DNA of 64,000 bases from Rhodococcus koreensis (GTDB lineage: Bacteria > Actinomycetota > Actinomycetes > Mycobacteriales > Mycobacteriaceae). Position numbers and translations under genes: made by a program. The notes below the pieces were generated by a model that ran no database searches, was not told where the DNA came from, and was given only the letters and a program-made list of their open reading frames with translations. The stretch covers positions 6,386,001 to 6,450,000 of the forward strand of contig NZ_FNSV01000005.1 of NCBI RefSeq assembly GCF_900105905.1, in the 5' to 3' direction. Each line of letters begins with the position of its first letter. The first letter of the stretch is position 1. Below, piece after piece: positions 17,230 to 26,364 of this stretch.

Positions 17230-18090
17230 ATGGGAATCTTCAGCGGACGGAATTACCCCGAGATCGACCCGGACGGCGCGGTCATCGTCGTGACCGGGGG
17301 AGGGCGGGGCATCGGCCGCGCCACTGCGGAACTGTTCGCGGCCAGGGGCGCGACCGTGTGCATCGGTGACCTCGATCGTGCGGTCGCCGACGAGGCGGCT
17401 TCGGCGTTCGGCGCCCGCGCGTACACGGTGGACGTCGCTTCCGTGGAGTCGTGGCGGCGGTTCGCCGACGACGTGCTGGCGGACTGCGGTCGCATCGACG
17501 TGCTGGTCAACAACGCCGGCGTCATGCCGCTCGGTGGGTTCCTCGAGGAATCCGACGAGACCAGCCGGATGACGATGAACGTCAACGTGTGGGGACCGCT
17601 GCACGGCATGCGAACGGTGTTGCCCGGGATGGTCGAGCGCGGGCGTGGCCACATCGTGAACGTCGCATCGATGGCCGGCAAACTGCCCGTGCCCGGGATG
17701 GCCGTCTACAACGCCAGCAAGTTCGGGGCGGTCGGACTGTCCGCCGCCGTCCGGGCCGAGTTCGCTCCGGCCGGTGTCAGCGTGAGCACGATTCTTCCCA
17801 GCGCGGTCCGCACCGGGCTGTCGTCGGGGGTGCCGCTGGGCGGTGGGATGCCGACCGTCGACCCCGAGGACGTGGCGGACGCCATCGTTCGGACACTCGA
17901 CCATCGTCGCGCCGAAACGGCGGTGCCCCGCTACCTCGCCGGGTGGGATCTGATCGACGCCGTGGTCCCGGAGAGCCTCCTCGACCTCGGTCGCCGACTC
18001 GTCGACGACCGGCGCGCGCTCACCGCCGTCGACCCCGTCGGACGGGCCGACTACGACCGTCGCCTCGCCCGGCAGTCGCAGACGACGTGA
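17230..18090 (+). CDS. Short-chain dehydrogenase/reductase
   Basis: A 286-residue classical SDR. The cofactor motif is VIVVTGGGRGIGRATAELFA, then IDVLVNNAGVMPLGGFLEES, the catalytic Ser in IVNVASMAGKLPVPG and Tyr-x-x-x-Lys in YNASKFGAVGLS. The Asp after the second strand (IGDLDRA) suggests NAD preference. Substrate cannot be named. I see no Shine-Dalgarno sequence before the ATG at 17230. The gene ends 2 bases before the convergent IclR gene. Confidence 0.85.
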   Translation: MGIFSGRNYPEIDPDGAVIVVTGGGRGIGRATAELFAARGATVCIGDLDRAVADEAASAFGARAYTVDVASVESWRRFADDVLADCGRIDVLVNNAGVMPLGGFLEESDETSRMTMNVNVWGPLHGMRTVLPGMVERGRGHIVNVASMAGKLPVPGMAVYNASKFGAVGLSAAVRAEFAPAGVSVSTILPSAVRTGLSSGVPLGGGMPTVDPEDVADAIVRTLDHRRAETAVPRYLAGWDLIDAVVPESLLDLGRRLVDDRRALTAVDPVGRADYDRRLARQSQTT

Positions 18091-18092
18091 CG

Positions 18093-18848
18093 TCAGGCCA
18101 TCAGCGGGGCGAGCCGTTCCGCGTGCTCCCGCAGTGACGGGACATGCCGCAGCATGAGGTGTTCGTGATCGACGTGCCCCGACAGTGCCAGACTGCCGAC
18201 GAGTGCCCCCGTTCCGGACCGGACGGGGACGGCGACGCACGCCGATGCGTCTCGCAACTCCGCGAGTTGGGTGGCGAACCCCTGGCTTCGGATCAGGTCC
18301 AGATTCGCGAGCAGTTCACTCCGCGCGACGATCGTGCGGGCCGTCAGCGCCCGCGGCTCCCAGCGGGGAATCACGGATTCGAGTTCCGCCTTCTCCGCGA
18401 GGAGAAGCTTGCCGACCGCACACGCGTAGAGGTGCTGGTTGAGGAACGACTCGTCCTCTGGCGGCGGGTATTCGGGGTCGGAGTCGGCGGTGCGGACGGC
18501 GACGTTGGTGTAGTAGAAGAGGTGGACCCCGAACCGCACCGACAGTCGAAGCTCGGCGAGGACCTCCCGCGCCGCCGCACACACGGTGGGCACCACGGCG
18601 GCGTCGACGAGGACCCCGATCTTCTGGCCCAGGGCGAACCCCGACAGGTCGGGGAGCCGCACTACATAGCCTTCGCCGACGAGGATGTTGAGCAGCCGGT
18701 ACGTGGTCGCCGACGGCATCGACAGGCGGGCCGCGATGTCCTTCGCCGTGACACCCGAACCGGCGCGGGCCACTTCCTCGAGCACCCGCAGCGCGCTGGT
18801 GACGGCCTTCGGCTGCCGCCCCGACAGGGCCCTGTCGTCGGCGTTCAC
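18093..18848 (-). CDS. IclR-family transcriptional regulator
   Basis: A 251-residue IclR protein. The N-terminal winged HTH is KAVTSALRVLEEVARAGSGV then TAKDIAARLSMPSATTYRLL; the effector domain follows, with RTIVARSELLANLDLIRSQG and SACVAVPVRSGTGALVGSLA. It starts at GTG (GGGAGGT 8 bases upstream) and overlaps the permease stop by 4 bases, so the two are translationally coupled. It is the best local candidate to control the divergent amine genes to its right. Confidence 0.88.
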   Translation of the reverse strand: MNADDRALSGRQPKAVTSALRVLEEVARAGSGVTAKDIAARLSMPSATTYRLLNILVGEGYVVRLPDLSGFALGQKIGVLVDAAVVPTVCAAAREVLAELRLSVRFGVHLFYYTNVAVRTADSDPEYPPPEDESFLNQHLYACAVGKLLLAEKAELESVIPRWEPRALTARTIVARSELLANLDLIRSQGFATQLAELRDASACVAVPVRSGTGALVGSLALSGHVDHEHLMLRHVPSLREHAERLAPLMA

Positions 18849-20302
18849 CGGCGGACCTCCCACGGGCGGTAGCGGCCCAGCAGGTCGTCGGCCACGGCCT
18901 CGTCGTACACACCCATCCGTTCTCCGATTCCGGGGGATCGCCTGGCGCGGATCGCGAACACCGCGGCGCCGAGGAGCATCAGAAGCACGTAGACCGCGGT
19001 CGCCGCGCCCGCGACATACGTCCGCGAGAACGCCGCCCACCCGACCAGTGCGACCATCGCCGTCGCCGCCAGCGCGCCGATGACCAGCGGGAGCCGGGTC
19101 AGTTCGCCGATCCGCCGCAGGAACGCCGGCGTCGCGACGCACAGCAGGACGTACGCGAGGACGTAGCCGTGGGCGGACACGGCGAGCAGCCCGATCAGGA
19201 CGTCGCGGCTCGAACCGCTGACGAACAGGTAGAGGACGGGGACGGCGACGATCACCGGCATCGCGACCGCCAGCGCCACGTGGGGGGTGTGGAACCGGTC
19301 GTGCGTCCGGCCGAACACGATCGGAACCACCCCTTCGCGGCCCATCGCGAACAGCGTTCGCGACAGTGCGGTTGTCGAACCGAGGACGCAGGCGAACCAG
19401 GAGGCGGTGATGCCGAGTTCCATGACGATCGACAGCGCCGACGAACCGGCGCCGGACGGGTCGGGCAACGTGAGGACGATCGGCAGTGAGTCGACTCCCT
19501 GCCGCACCGGCTCCGGCAATTGCAGGGCGGCCGCGAACACGTACAGGACGCCCAGGGCGATCGGGGTCCACCGGATGGCGCGCGGAACGGTGACGAACGG
19601 GTTGCGGGCTTCGCGCGCCACCGTGCCCGCGCTCTCGAATCCGACGAACGACGTAATCGCGAGCAGTACGGCGAACCCGACCGCGGACCCCGATTTCGCG
19701 CCGCCCGCGGACGGGGTCGCGCCCTCCCGGACGGATTGGACGAACGCGACCACGAGCGCGGCGGAGGCGGCGACGATGGCGAAGACCTCGATGGCGAGCA
19801 TGATCCGCGCCGACAACTTCACCCCCCGGATCATCAGCATCAGGGCGAGCAGTCCGACGATCGCCGCGAGGGCCGCGATGAGCGTCGACCCCGTCGGAAG
19901 CCCCACTCGGCCGAGCAGCGCCGCGAGGTAACTCGCGGCGCCGAGCGTGCTCGCCATGGCGGCGGCCGCGTAGCCGACGAGCAGCGACCAGCCGCCGCCG
20001 AAACCGGGCACCGCCCCGAGCCCCTTCACGATGTAGCTGTAGAGACCGCTGACGGCCACCATCCGAGTCGCGAACTGTCCGACGCAGTAGCCGACCGCCG
20101 TCATCAGAATCGCCGCGGCGACGAACACCGCGATGGTCGCCCGGCCGGCGTCGGGGATGACGAGAGCGGGCAGCGTGACCATCACGGCCGACGGTGCGAC
20201 CGCGGACACGGACTGCCCGAGCACCTGGACGAAACTCAGGCGCGCGCGCTCGAGACCGGCGACCGGTGATCTACTTCTGATTCTGGGTGTACCGGACACC
20301 AC
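18845..20302 (-). CDS. APC-family amino-acid/amine permease
   Basis: About 485 residues with 12 or so hydrophobic segments. Signatures: SFVQVLGQSVSAVAPSAVMV, the TM6 region ITSFVGFESAGTVAREARNP and FAMGREGVVPIVFGRTHDRF, typical of the amino-acid/polyamine/amine branch. The C terminus (GIGERMGVYDEAVADDLLGR) is cytoplasmic. I use the GTG at 20302, which has GGAG 9 bases upstream; a GTG at 20317 is the alternative. Coupled to the downstream IclR gene and divergent from an aldehyde dehydrogenase gene, it probably brings in the amine oxidised by the block to the right. Confidence 0.84.
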   Translation of the reverse strand: MVSGTPRIRSRSPVAGLERARLSFVQVLGQSVSAVAPSAVMVTLPALVIPDAGRATIAVFVAAAILMTAVGYCVGQFATRMVAVSGLYSYIVKGLGAVPGFGGGWSLLVGYAAAAMASTLGAASYLAALLGRVGLPTGSTLIAALAAIVGLLALMLMIRGVKLSARIMLAIEVFAIVAASAALVVAFVQSVREGATPSAGGAKSGSAVGFAVLLAITSFVGFESAGTVAREARNPFVTVPRAIRWTPIALGVLYVFAAALQLPEPVRQGVDSLPIVLTLPDPSGAGSSALSIVMELGITASWFACVLGSTTALSRTLFAMGREGVVPIVFGRTHDRFHTPHVALAVAMPVIVAVPVLYLFVSGSSRDVLIGLLAVSAHGYVLAYVLLCVATPAFLRRIGELTRLPLVIGALAATAMVALVGWAAFSRTYVAGAATAVYVLLMLLGAAVFAIRARRSPGIGERMGVYDEAVADDLLGRYRPWEVRR

Positions 20303-20718
20303 GCACCTGCTCTCCACACTTTCTCGCCTGCCCGCGCGTGATCGACGCCGGGCTGCATGAGTTGCACGCTAGCGCAGGAGTCGAGCGTGATGCGCCGATC
20401 GGAATTAATTTTCGGTCACCTCGAATGAGAATGGCCGGGGAATTCGTTCCCGATTCCGGGGCCTGCGACGCCGCACATGGTGGATCAGCTGCACCGACCC
20501 GAAAAGCCGGAATGAGAATCGCCACCGCCGCGGCCGGAAAAGTCGAATGAGAATGCCGCAGTCGCTGATTCCCATCCGGATTTAGTAGTGACCGGCGACA
20601 CATCCCGGGTTTATCGTGGATTCAGGCCGCAGCACGACGAGGCGAAAACTCCCGCCAAAAGTGTTCTGCAGAAGCCGGATTCATTCACAGATTCATTCAC
20701 TCCATCGAAGAGGACATG
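20303..20718. other. Gene-free divergent promoter region with repeated GAATGAGAAT
   Basis: About 416 bases between the permease and aldehyde dehydrogenase starts. No convincing gene is present. It holds three copies of GAATGAGAAT at 20423-20432, 20510-20519 and 20545-20554, all in the same orientation, and is more AT-rich than its flanks around 20400-20425. It should contain promoters for both directions. Confidence 0.6.
20423..20554 (+). repeat. Three direct copies of GAATGAGAAT
   Basis: Identical 10-mers at 20423-20432, 20510-20519 and 20545-20554; the last two lie 35 bases apart. A fourth near-copy (GAATGAGAAC) with its own inverted partner lies at 22242-22273, ahead of the next operon. 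The distribution suggests regulator-binding sites of the amine block. Confidence 0.5.
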
Positions 20719-22224
20719 ATGACTGCAGTCGTTCACACCCCAGCCGGACTCGACCCCCGGGTCGTCGACTTCGTTTCGTCCCCGAAGCGCATGTTCGTCG
20801 ACGGCCGATGGGTGGACTCCGCGTCGGGCAGGACGTTCGAGACGGTCGATCCCGCCACCGGACAGGTGATCACGACAGTGCCGCACGCCGGCATCGAAGA
20901 CGTGGACCGGGCGGTTGCGGTGGCCCGGCGGGCGTTCGAGTCCGGGCCGTGGCGCTCGCTCACCCCTGCGGAACGTCAGCGGATCCTCTGGAAGATCGGC
21001 GAGGGAATCCTCGCCCGCGCGGATCAGTTCGCGCAGCTCGAGTCGATCGACAACGGCAAGTCGGTGGCGGTGGCCAAGGCCGTCGACGTGACGTGGGCGG
21101 CGGAGATCTTCTTCTACTACGCCGGCTGGGCAACCAAGATCGAGGGCCGCACCATCCCGGTGTCGGTGCCGTGGGCGCCCGGCGCCCGCTTCCACGCCTT
21201 CACCACCCGCGAACCGGTCGGCGTGTGCGCGCAGATCATCCCCTGGAACTTCCCGCTGGTGATGGCCGCGTTCAAGGTGGCGCCCGCGCTGACCTGCGCG
21301 AACACCATGATCCTCAAGCCCGCGGAGCAGACCCCGCTCACCGCGCTGCTCCTCGCCGAGGTGATCGCCGAGGCCGGCGTCCCGGACGGCGTGTTCAACG
21401 TGCTCACCGGGTTCGGCGACATCGGCGCGGCGCTGTCCGGTCACGACGACGTCGACAAGGTCGCGTTCACCGGCTCCACCGAGGTCGGAAAGAAGATCGT
21501 CAATGCCGCGTCGGGGAACCTCAAGAAGGTGTCCCTCGAACTCGGTGGCAAGAGCCCGCAGGTCGTGTTCTCCGATGCGGACCTCGAGGCCGCGATCCCG
21601 GGCGTGGCGAGCGGATTCCTGTTCAACCACGGGCAGGCCTGCACGGCTGGAACGCGGCTGCTCGTCGAGGATCGGATCTTCGACGAATTCACATCCGGGG
21701 TAGCCGATTTCGCGAAGTCGCAGAAGATCGGCCCCGGGCTCGACCCGACCAACGACATCGGCCCGCTGATCTCCGGGGAGCAATTGGGCAAGGTCACCGG
21801 CTACATCGACGCCGGACTCGCCGACGGCGCCCGCGCCCTCTCCGGCGGGCGGCGGCACGGCGACACCGGTTTCTACGTCGAGCCCACCCTGCTGGTCGAC
21901 GTGAACCGCGACTTCAGCGTGTACCAGGAGGAGATCTTCGGACCGGTCGCCGTCGCGGTGCCGTTCAACCGGGAGGAAGGCGTCCGCGCAGCCGCCAACG
22001 ACACCCCCTACGGCCTCGCCGCCAGCGTGTGGACCCGGGACGTGTCCCGCGCCCACGAGGTGGCCGCCGAGATCAAGGCGGGCACCGTGTGGGTGAACTG
22101 CCACAATGCGTTCGACACGGCGCTCCCGTTCGGCGGCTACAAGCAGTCCGGGTGGGGACGCGAACTCGGTGAGGGCGCCATCGCCGAGTACACCCAGAGC
22201 AAGTCCGTCAACATCGCGCTCTAG
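20719..22224 (+). CDS. NAD(P)-dependent aldehyde dehydrogenase
   Basis: A 501-residue aldehyde dehydrogenase. Motifs: substrate/cofactor segment CAQIIPWNFPLVMAAFKVAP, cofactor segment VAFTGSTEVGKKIVNAASGN, general-base Glu in VSLELGGKSPQVVF, catalytic Cys in NHGQACTAGTRLLVEDRIFD and EEIFGPVAVAVPF. It resembles phenylacetaldehyde/betaine-aldehyde-type enzymes. GAGGAC sits before two adjacent ATGs; the second (20719) has the better spacing. Between an amine permease and an amine oxidase operon, it should oxidise the aldehyde made by the copper amine oxidase to an acid. Confidence 0.9.
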   Translation: MTAVVHTPAGLDPRVVDFVSSPKRMFVDGRWVDSASGRTFETVDPATGQVITTVPHAGIEDVDRAVAVARRAFESGPWRSLTPAERQRILWKIGEGILARADQFAQLESIDNGKSVAVAKAVDVTWAAEIFFYYAGWATKIEGRTIPVSVPWAPGARFHAFTTREPVGVCAQIIPWNFPLVMAAFKVAPALTCANTMILKPAEQTPLTALLLAEVIAEAGVPDGVFNVLTGFGDIGAALSGHDDVDKVAFTGSTEVGKKIVNAASGNLKKVSLELGGKSPQVVFSDADLEAAIPGVASGFLFNHGQACTAGTRLLVEDRIFDEFTSGVADFAKSQKIGPGLDPTNDIGPLISGEQLGKVTGYIDAGLADGARALSGGRRHGDTGFYVEPTLLVDVNRDFSVYQEEIFGPVAVAVPFNREEGVRAAANDTPYGLAASVWTRDVSRAHEVAAEIKAGTVWVNCHNAFDTALPFGGYKQSGWGRELGEGAIAEYTQSKSVNIAL

Positions 22225-22241
22225 AGACCGTGACCGGAGCC

Positions 22242-22273
22242 GAATGAGAACACCCCTGCATGCGTTCTCATTT
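22242..22273. promoter_or_regulatory. Inverted repeat after ald, before the amine oxidase operon
   Basis: AATGAGAAC (22243-22251) and its exact complement GTTCTCATT (22264-22272) flank a 12-base spacer. It is 18 bases after the aldehyde dehydrogenase stop and about 120 bases before the next permease start. The half-site matches the GAATGAGAAT repeats near 20.4-20.5 kb, which favours an operator; a weak terminator is the other reading. Confidence 0.45.
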
Positions 22274-22393
22274 GCCGTCGACGAACCGTGACGCTTCGGC
22301 AACCGCGCCGACAACCCGCAGCCGCATGCTCGTTCCGGAGCTCACCGCGGAGCATCCACGCAGACCCTCTCCTCGTGAAAGTCGAAGGAAGCC

Positions 22394-23884
22394 ATGACAA
22401 CCAACGCCTCACCGCACCCGAGTGCAGTCAGCGACGGCGCGTCTCGCAGACTGGCAGGCACCCTCGGTCCCGGTGCCATCGTGTTCATGGTCGTCGCAGC
22501 GGCGGCCCCGTTGACCGTAATCGCCGGCACCGTCCCGCTGGGGATCTCGGCGGGTAACGGCGCCGCCTATCCGGCGTCGTACCTGGTCTGCACGGTGGTG
22601 TTGCTGTTCTTCGCCGTCGGATTCACCGCGATGGCCAAGCACCTCCCCGGCGCCGGCGCGTTCTACACCTACATCACGCAGGGCCTGGGCAGGCATGCCG
22701 GTCTCGGCTCCGCGTTCCTCGCGCTGCTGTCGTACACCGCCGTCCAGGGCGCGGTCTACGGATACATCGGGGCCGCCGTCAACGATTTCGTCACCGCGCA
22801 CGGCGGTCCCGAACTTCCCTGGTACGTGTGGGCCCTGGCCGTGACCGCCGTCGTCGCGATCCTCGGATACCGGCACATCGACCTGTCCGGCAAGGTGCTG
22901 GGCGTCCTGCTTGTCTGCGAGGTCGGGATCGTCCTCGTCATCGACGCCGCCGTCATCCTCCGCGGCGGCGGTGACGAGGGATTCTCCACGGCGGCATTTC
23001 ACCCGGGCGAGTTCTTCTCCGGGGCACCCGGCATCGCCCTGATCTTCGCCATCGCCGGGTACATCGGATTCGAGGCCACCGCCGTCTTCCGTGACGAGGC
23101 CCGCGATCCGGGCCGCACCATTCCCCGGGCGACCTACCTCGCGTTGCTGGTCATCGGCGGCTTCTACGCATTGTCGAGCTGGGCGATGGTCAGCGCGTGG
23201 GGCGACGAGGGCGCGGTGGCCATCGCCACCGAGAACCCCGAGGGCATGATCACCGAGACCGCCACCCGCTACGTCGGTGCGATCGCCGGCGACCTCGTCC
23301 AGATCTTCCTGATCACGAGCCTGTTCGCCGCGCTGCTGTCCTTCCACAACGTGCTCTCCCGGTACATCTTCTCCCTCGGGAACAGTGCCGCCCTGCCCGC
23401 CGGCTGCGGCCGTTCGCACGACAAGCATGCGTCGCCGTACATCGCGTCGGTCGTGCAGACGGTGTCCGCTCTCGTGCTGATCCTCGCGTCCGCCGTCGCC
23501 GGACTCGACCCGGTGACCGAGGTCTTCGCCTGGTTCGCCGGTGTGTCCTCGGTCGGCATCGTCGCCCTGATGACCCTGACGTCCGTGGCCGTCCTCGTCT
23601 ACTTCGGCCGGACCCGGGTGGACCGGCGGCTGTGGAACACGGTGATCGCACCGCTGCTCGGACTCGTCGGTCTGGCCGGGCTGCTGATCATGACCGTCGC
23701 CAACCTTCCCCTTCTCGTCGGCGGATCGAGCACGCTCGCCGCCGTCATCGGGGTCCTGCTCGTCGGAACCTTCGCCGGCGGAGCAGCCGTCGCAGTGCTC
23801 CGGCCCCACGCCGCACGACACGACACCGCACTACCGCAGCATCACACGAACGACACCGTCATCGACAAGGAGATCGCACGATGA
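22394..23884 (+). CDS. APC-family amine permease
   Basis: A 496-residue transporter with about 12 hydrophobic segments. It has the APC opening LAGTLGPGAIVFMVVAAAAP, KHLPGAGAFYTYITQGLGRH, and the TM6 region FAIAGYIGFEATAVFRDEAR. GAAGGAAG lies 3 bases before the ATG. Its stop overlaps the copper amine oxidase start (ATGA), so import and oxidation of the substrate are directly coupled at translation. It is only distantly like the permease at 18.8 kb; two permeases flank the same pathway. Confidence 0.88.
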   Translation: MTTNASPHPSAVSDGASRRLAGTLGPGAIVFMVVAAAAPLTVIAGTVPLGISAGNGAAYPASYLVCTVVLLFFAVGFTAMAKHLPGAGAFYTYITQGLGRHAGLGSAFLALLSYTAVQGAVYGYIGAAVNDFVTAHGGPELPWYVWALAVTAVVAILGYRHIDLSGKVLGVLLVCEVGIVLVIDAAVILRGGGDEGFSTAAFHPGEFFSGAPGIALIFAIAGYIGFEATAVFRDEARDPGRTIPRATYLALLVIGGFYALSSWAMVSAWGDEGAVAIATENPEGMITETATRYVGAIAGDLVQIFLITSLFAALLSFHNVLSRYIFSLGNSAALPAGCGRSHDKHASPYIASVVQTVSALVLILASAVAGLDPVTEVFAWFAGVSSVGIVALMTLTSVAVLVYFGRTRVDRRLWNTVIAPLLGLVGLAGLLIMTVANLPLLVGGSSTLAAVIGVLLVGTFAGGAAVAVLRPHAARHDTALPQHHTNDTVIDKEIAR

Positions 23885-25827
23885 GTACCGCAACCACCGA
23901 GACCCGCGCCACCGTGGGGTCCGCCGCCCCGGATCACCCGCTCACTCCGCTGACCGCGGATGAGATCCGCTCGGCGAAAGCACTGCTCACGGACGAGGGA
24001 CTGATCGGCGAGAACGTGCGCTTCGTGTTCGTCGCGCTCGCCGAGCCGCACAAGTCCACGGTCCTCGCGTTCACCCCCGGCGACCCGATCGAGCGGCGCG
24101 CCCGGATCCTGCTGCTCGACCGGTCCACCGGCATCGGCACCGACCTCGTCGTGTCCGTGACGGAGAACCGTGTGATCAGCTCGACCACCGTCGATTCCGC
24201 CACCGACGGTCACGTCCCGATCCTCGACGAGGAGTTCGAGGACATCGAAGCCTTCCTGCTCGGCAGCGCCGACTGGCTCGCGGCGATGGCGAAGCGCGAC
24301 ATCGAACCGTCGAAGGTCCGGGCGGTTCCCCTGTCGGCCGGTGTGTTCGGCCACGAGGACGAGGTCGGGCACCGCATCGTCCGCGTCCTCGCCTTCCATC
24401 AGGAGGACAAGGCGGACCTGCCGTGGGCGCACCCCATCGACGGGGTGGTTGCCTACGTCGACCTCACCGAGCGTCGCGTCGTGAAGGTGGTCGACGAGAT
24501 CGAGCTGCCGGTGCCCGCCGAGCGTGGCGAATGGAACGCCGAGCCGCACGCGACACCCACCCGCACCGACCTCAAGCCGATCGAGATCACCCAGCCCGAG
24601 GGTGCCAGCTTCTCCGTCGACGGCAACGAGATCACCTGGGCCGACTGGAAATTCCGCTTCGGTTTCGATGTGCGTGAGGGACTGACACTGCACCAGCTCT
24701 CGTTCGACGACGGGGGAGTCGAACGGCCCGTGATCTACCGCGCGTCGATCGCCGAGATGGTGGTTCCGTACGCCGACCCCTCCCCGGTCCGTTACTGGCA
24801 GAACTACTTCGACCAGGGGGAGTACCTGTTCGGCCGGTACACCAACTCGCTCGAACTCGGCTGCGACTGCCTCGGTGAGATCCAGTACTTCGACGTCACC
24901 ATCGCCGACGAGACCGGCGACCCGCGCGTGATGAAGAACGCGATCTGCCTCCACGAGGAGGACTACGGCGTCCTGTGGAAGCACACCGACATGTTCAACG
25001 GCATGACCGAGACCCGCCGCTCGCGCCGCCTCGTCATCTCGTTCTTCCTCACCATCGGCAATTACGACTACGGGTTCTACTGGTACCTCTACCTGGACGG
25101 CACCATCGAACTCGAGGCGAAGGCCACCGGAATCGTCTTCACGTCCGCGTACCGCGGCGCGGAGGGATTCTCCACCCAGATGGCGCCCGGGCTCGGCGCC
25201 CCGTTCCACCAGCACCTCTTCTCCGCTCGACTCGACATGGCCGTCGACGGTAACGTGAACACGGTCGAGGAGGTGGATGCCGTGCCCGTCCCGATGGGAC
25301 CGGAGAACCCGTGGGGCAATGCCTTCCGCTGCCAGAAGACCAAGCTGACCACCGAATCCGAGGGGCAGCGCACCGCCGACAACCTCAAGGCCAGGGTCTG
25401 GCACATCACCAATCCCACCAAGCAGAACCGCCTGGGTCAGGACGTCGGGTATGCGCTGCACCCCGAAGGACAGCCGGTGCTCCTGGCAGACCCGTCGAGT
25501 TCGATCGCCGCCCGCGCCGCGTTCGCGACCAAACACCTGTGGGTCACGCAGTACGACGAGTCCGAGCGCTATCCCGCAGGCGACTTCGTCAACCAGCACC
25601 CGGGCCAGGCCGGTCTGCCCTCGTTCGTGGCGGGCAACCGGGACATCGACGGCGAAGACCTGGTGCTGTGGCACACGTTCGGGCTGACGCACTTCCCCCG
25701 GCCCGAGGACTGGCCGGTCATGCCCGTCGACTACGCCGGGTTCAAGCTCAAGCCCGTCGGGTTCTTCGACCGCAATCCCGCGCTCGACCTGCCGGCGAGC
25801 ACCGCGAAGCACTGCTGCGAAGGCTAG
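23881..25827 (+). CDS. Copper amine oxidase (topaquinone-dependent)
   Basis: A 648-residue copper amine oxidase, close in length to the Arthrobacter globiformis phenylethylamine oxidase. It oxidises a primary amine to an aldehyde, H2O2 and ammonia. The topaquinone precursor is Y395 in TIGNYDYGFYWYLYLDG. The catalytic base is the Asp of NYFDQGEYLFGRYTNSLELG. Copper ligands are the two His of FHQHLFSARLDM and the His of FGLTHFPRPEDW. The two N-terminal domains (about 1-200) are present and there is no signal peptide, so the enzyme is cytoplasmic, which agrees with the coupled permease. The substrate is probably an aromatic or aliphatic monoamine. Confidence 0.95.
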   Translation: MSTATTETRATVGSAAPDHPLTPLTADEIRSAKALLTDEGLIGENVRFVFVALAEPHKSTVLAFTPGDPIERRARILLLDRSTGIGTDLVVSVTENRVISSTTVDSATDGHVPILDEEFEDIEAFLLGSADWLAAMAKRDIEPSKVRAVPLSAGVFGHEDEVGHRIVRVLAFHQEDKADLPWAHPIDGVVAYVDLTERRVVKVVDEIELPVPAERGEWNAEPHATPTRTDLKPIEITQPEGASFSVDGNEITWADWKFRFGFDVREGLTLHQLSFDDGGVERPVIYRASIAEMVVPYADPSPVRYWQNYFDQGEYLFGRYTNSLELGCDCLGEIQYFDVTIADETGDPRVMKNAICLHEEDYGVLWKHTDMFNGMTETRRSRRLVISFFLTIGNYDYGFYWYLYLDGTIELEAKATGIVFTSAYRGAEGFSTQMAPGLGAPFHQHLFSARLDMAVDGNVNTVEEVDAVPVPMGPENPWGNAFRCQKTKLTTESEGQRTADNLKARVWHITNPTKQNRLGQDVGYALHPEGQPVLLADPSSSIAARAAFATKHLWVTQYDESERYPAGDFVNQHPGQAGLPSFVAGNRDIDGEDLVLWHTFGLTHFPRPEDWPVMPVDYAGFKLKPVGFFDRNPALDLPASTAKHCCEG

Positions 25828-25832
25828 ACGTC

Positions 25833-26294
25833 GTGACCACCGTCTTCTCCACGGCCTTCTCCACGGCCGCCCGCCGCACCAGCCTCTGGTGGCGGCGGGC
25901 GGCCGCGGCCCTCGCGATCGCCACGGCAGGGCTCCACGCCGCGACGCTCGGTGAGCATGCGGCGGCGTCGCCGATGGTCGGGGTGGTGACCGTCGCGATG
26001 ATCCTCGGATGTCTGTACTGCGCGGGGCACCTGTGGATGCGGGGTTCGCAGCGGGACTGGGGGCTGGTCGCGATGATGAACGTCGGGATGATTGCACTGC
26101 ACCTCACCGTGATGAGTCCCGGTTCGGGTGGCGGCCACCACGGGCACGCGATGCATGCGGCAGCCTCGGCTCCTCCGATGGCGCATGCGATGTCGACCCC
26201 GATGGCGGCGGCCCTCGCGACGGCCGCGCTCGAAGCGGTGGTCGCCGTGACGGTGCTCTTCTACCGCAGCCGGCTCGACCAACCCCCCATGTGA
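25833..26294 (+). CDS. Small membrane protein with His/Met-rich segment
   Basis: A 153-residue protein with about four hydrophobic segments (the first within WWRRAAAALAIATAGLHAAT, the last ATAALEAVVAVTVLFYRSRL). Between the third and fourth lies a segment very rich in His and Met: SGGGHHGHAMHAAASAPPMA followed by HAMSTPM. Starts at GTG, 5 bases after the copper amine oxidase stop, with AAGG upstream. His/Met clusters are typical metal-binding stretches, so a role in copper supply to the oxidase is possible; no family is recognised and this is inference from composition and position. Confidence 0.68.
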   Translation: MTTVFSTAFSTAARRTSLWWRRAAAALAIATAGLHAATLGEHAAASPMVGVVTVAMILGCLYCAGHLWMRGSQRDWGLVAMMNVGMIALHLTVMSPGSGGGHHGHAMHAAASAPPMAHAMSTPMAAALATAALEAVVAVTVLFYRSRLDQPPM

Positions 26295-26337
26295 GTGGCA
26301 AAGCGTCCCCCGGCACGCTTTGCCACTCACATGGGGG
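26284..26337. terminator. Long perfect hairpin between convergent genes (REP-like)
   Basis: A perfect 23-bp stem (26284-26306 with 26315-26337) and an 8-base loop. The membrane-protein stop codon lies inside the left arm; the GntR gene ends 28 bases beyond the right arm. The core GTGAGTGGC...GCCACTCAC recurs at 40569-40610, also at a convergent junction. Confidence 0.7.
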
Positions 26338-26364
26338 TGGTCGCGTCAGGCCACGGGTGAGTGT

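Noticed and set aside
23842..26097. 751-codon minus-strand open frame opposite the copper amine oxidase
   Set aside because: Shadow frame; the plus-strand copper amine oxidase has all copper ligands and the topaquinone tyrosine.
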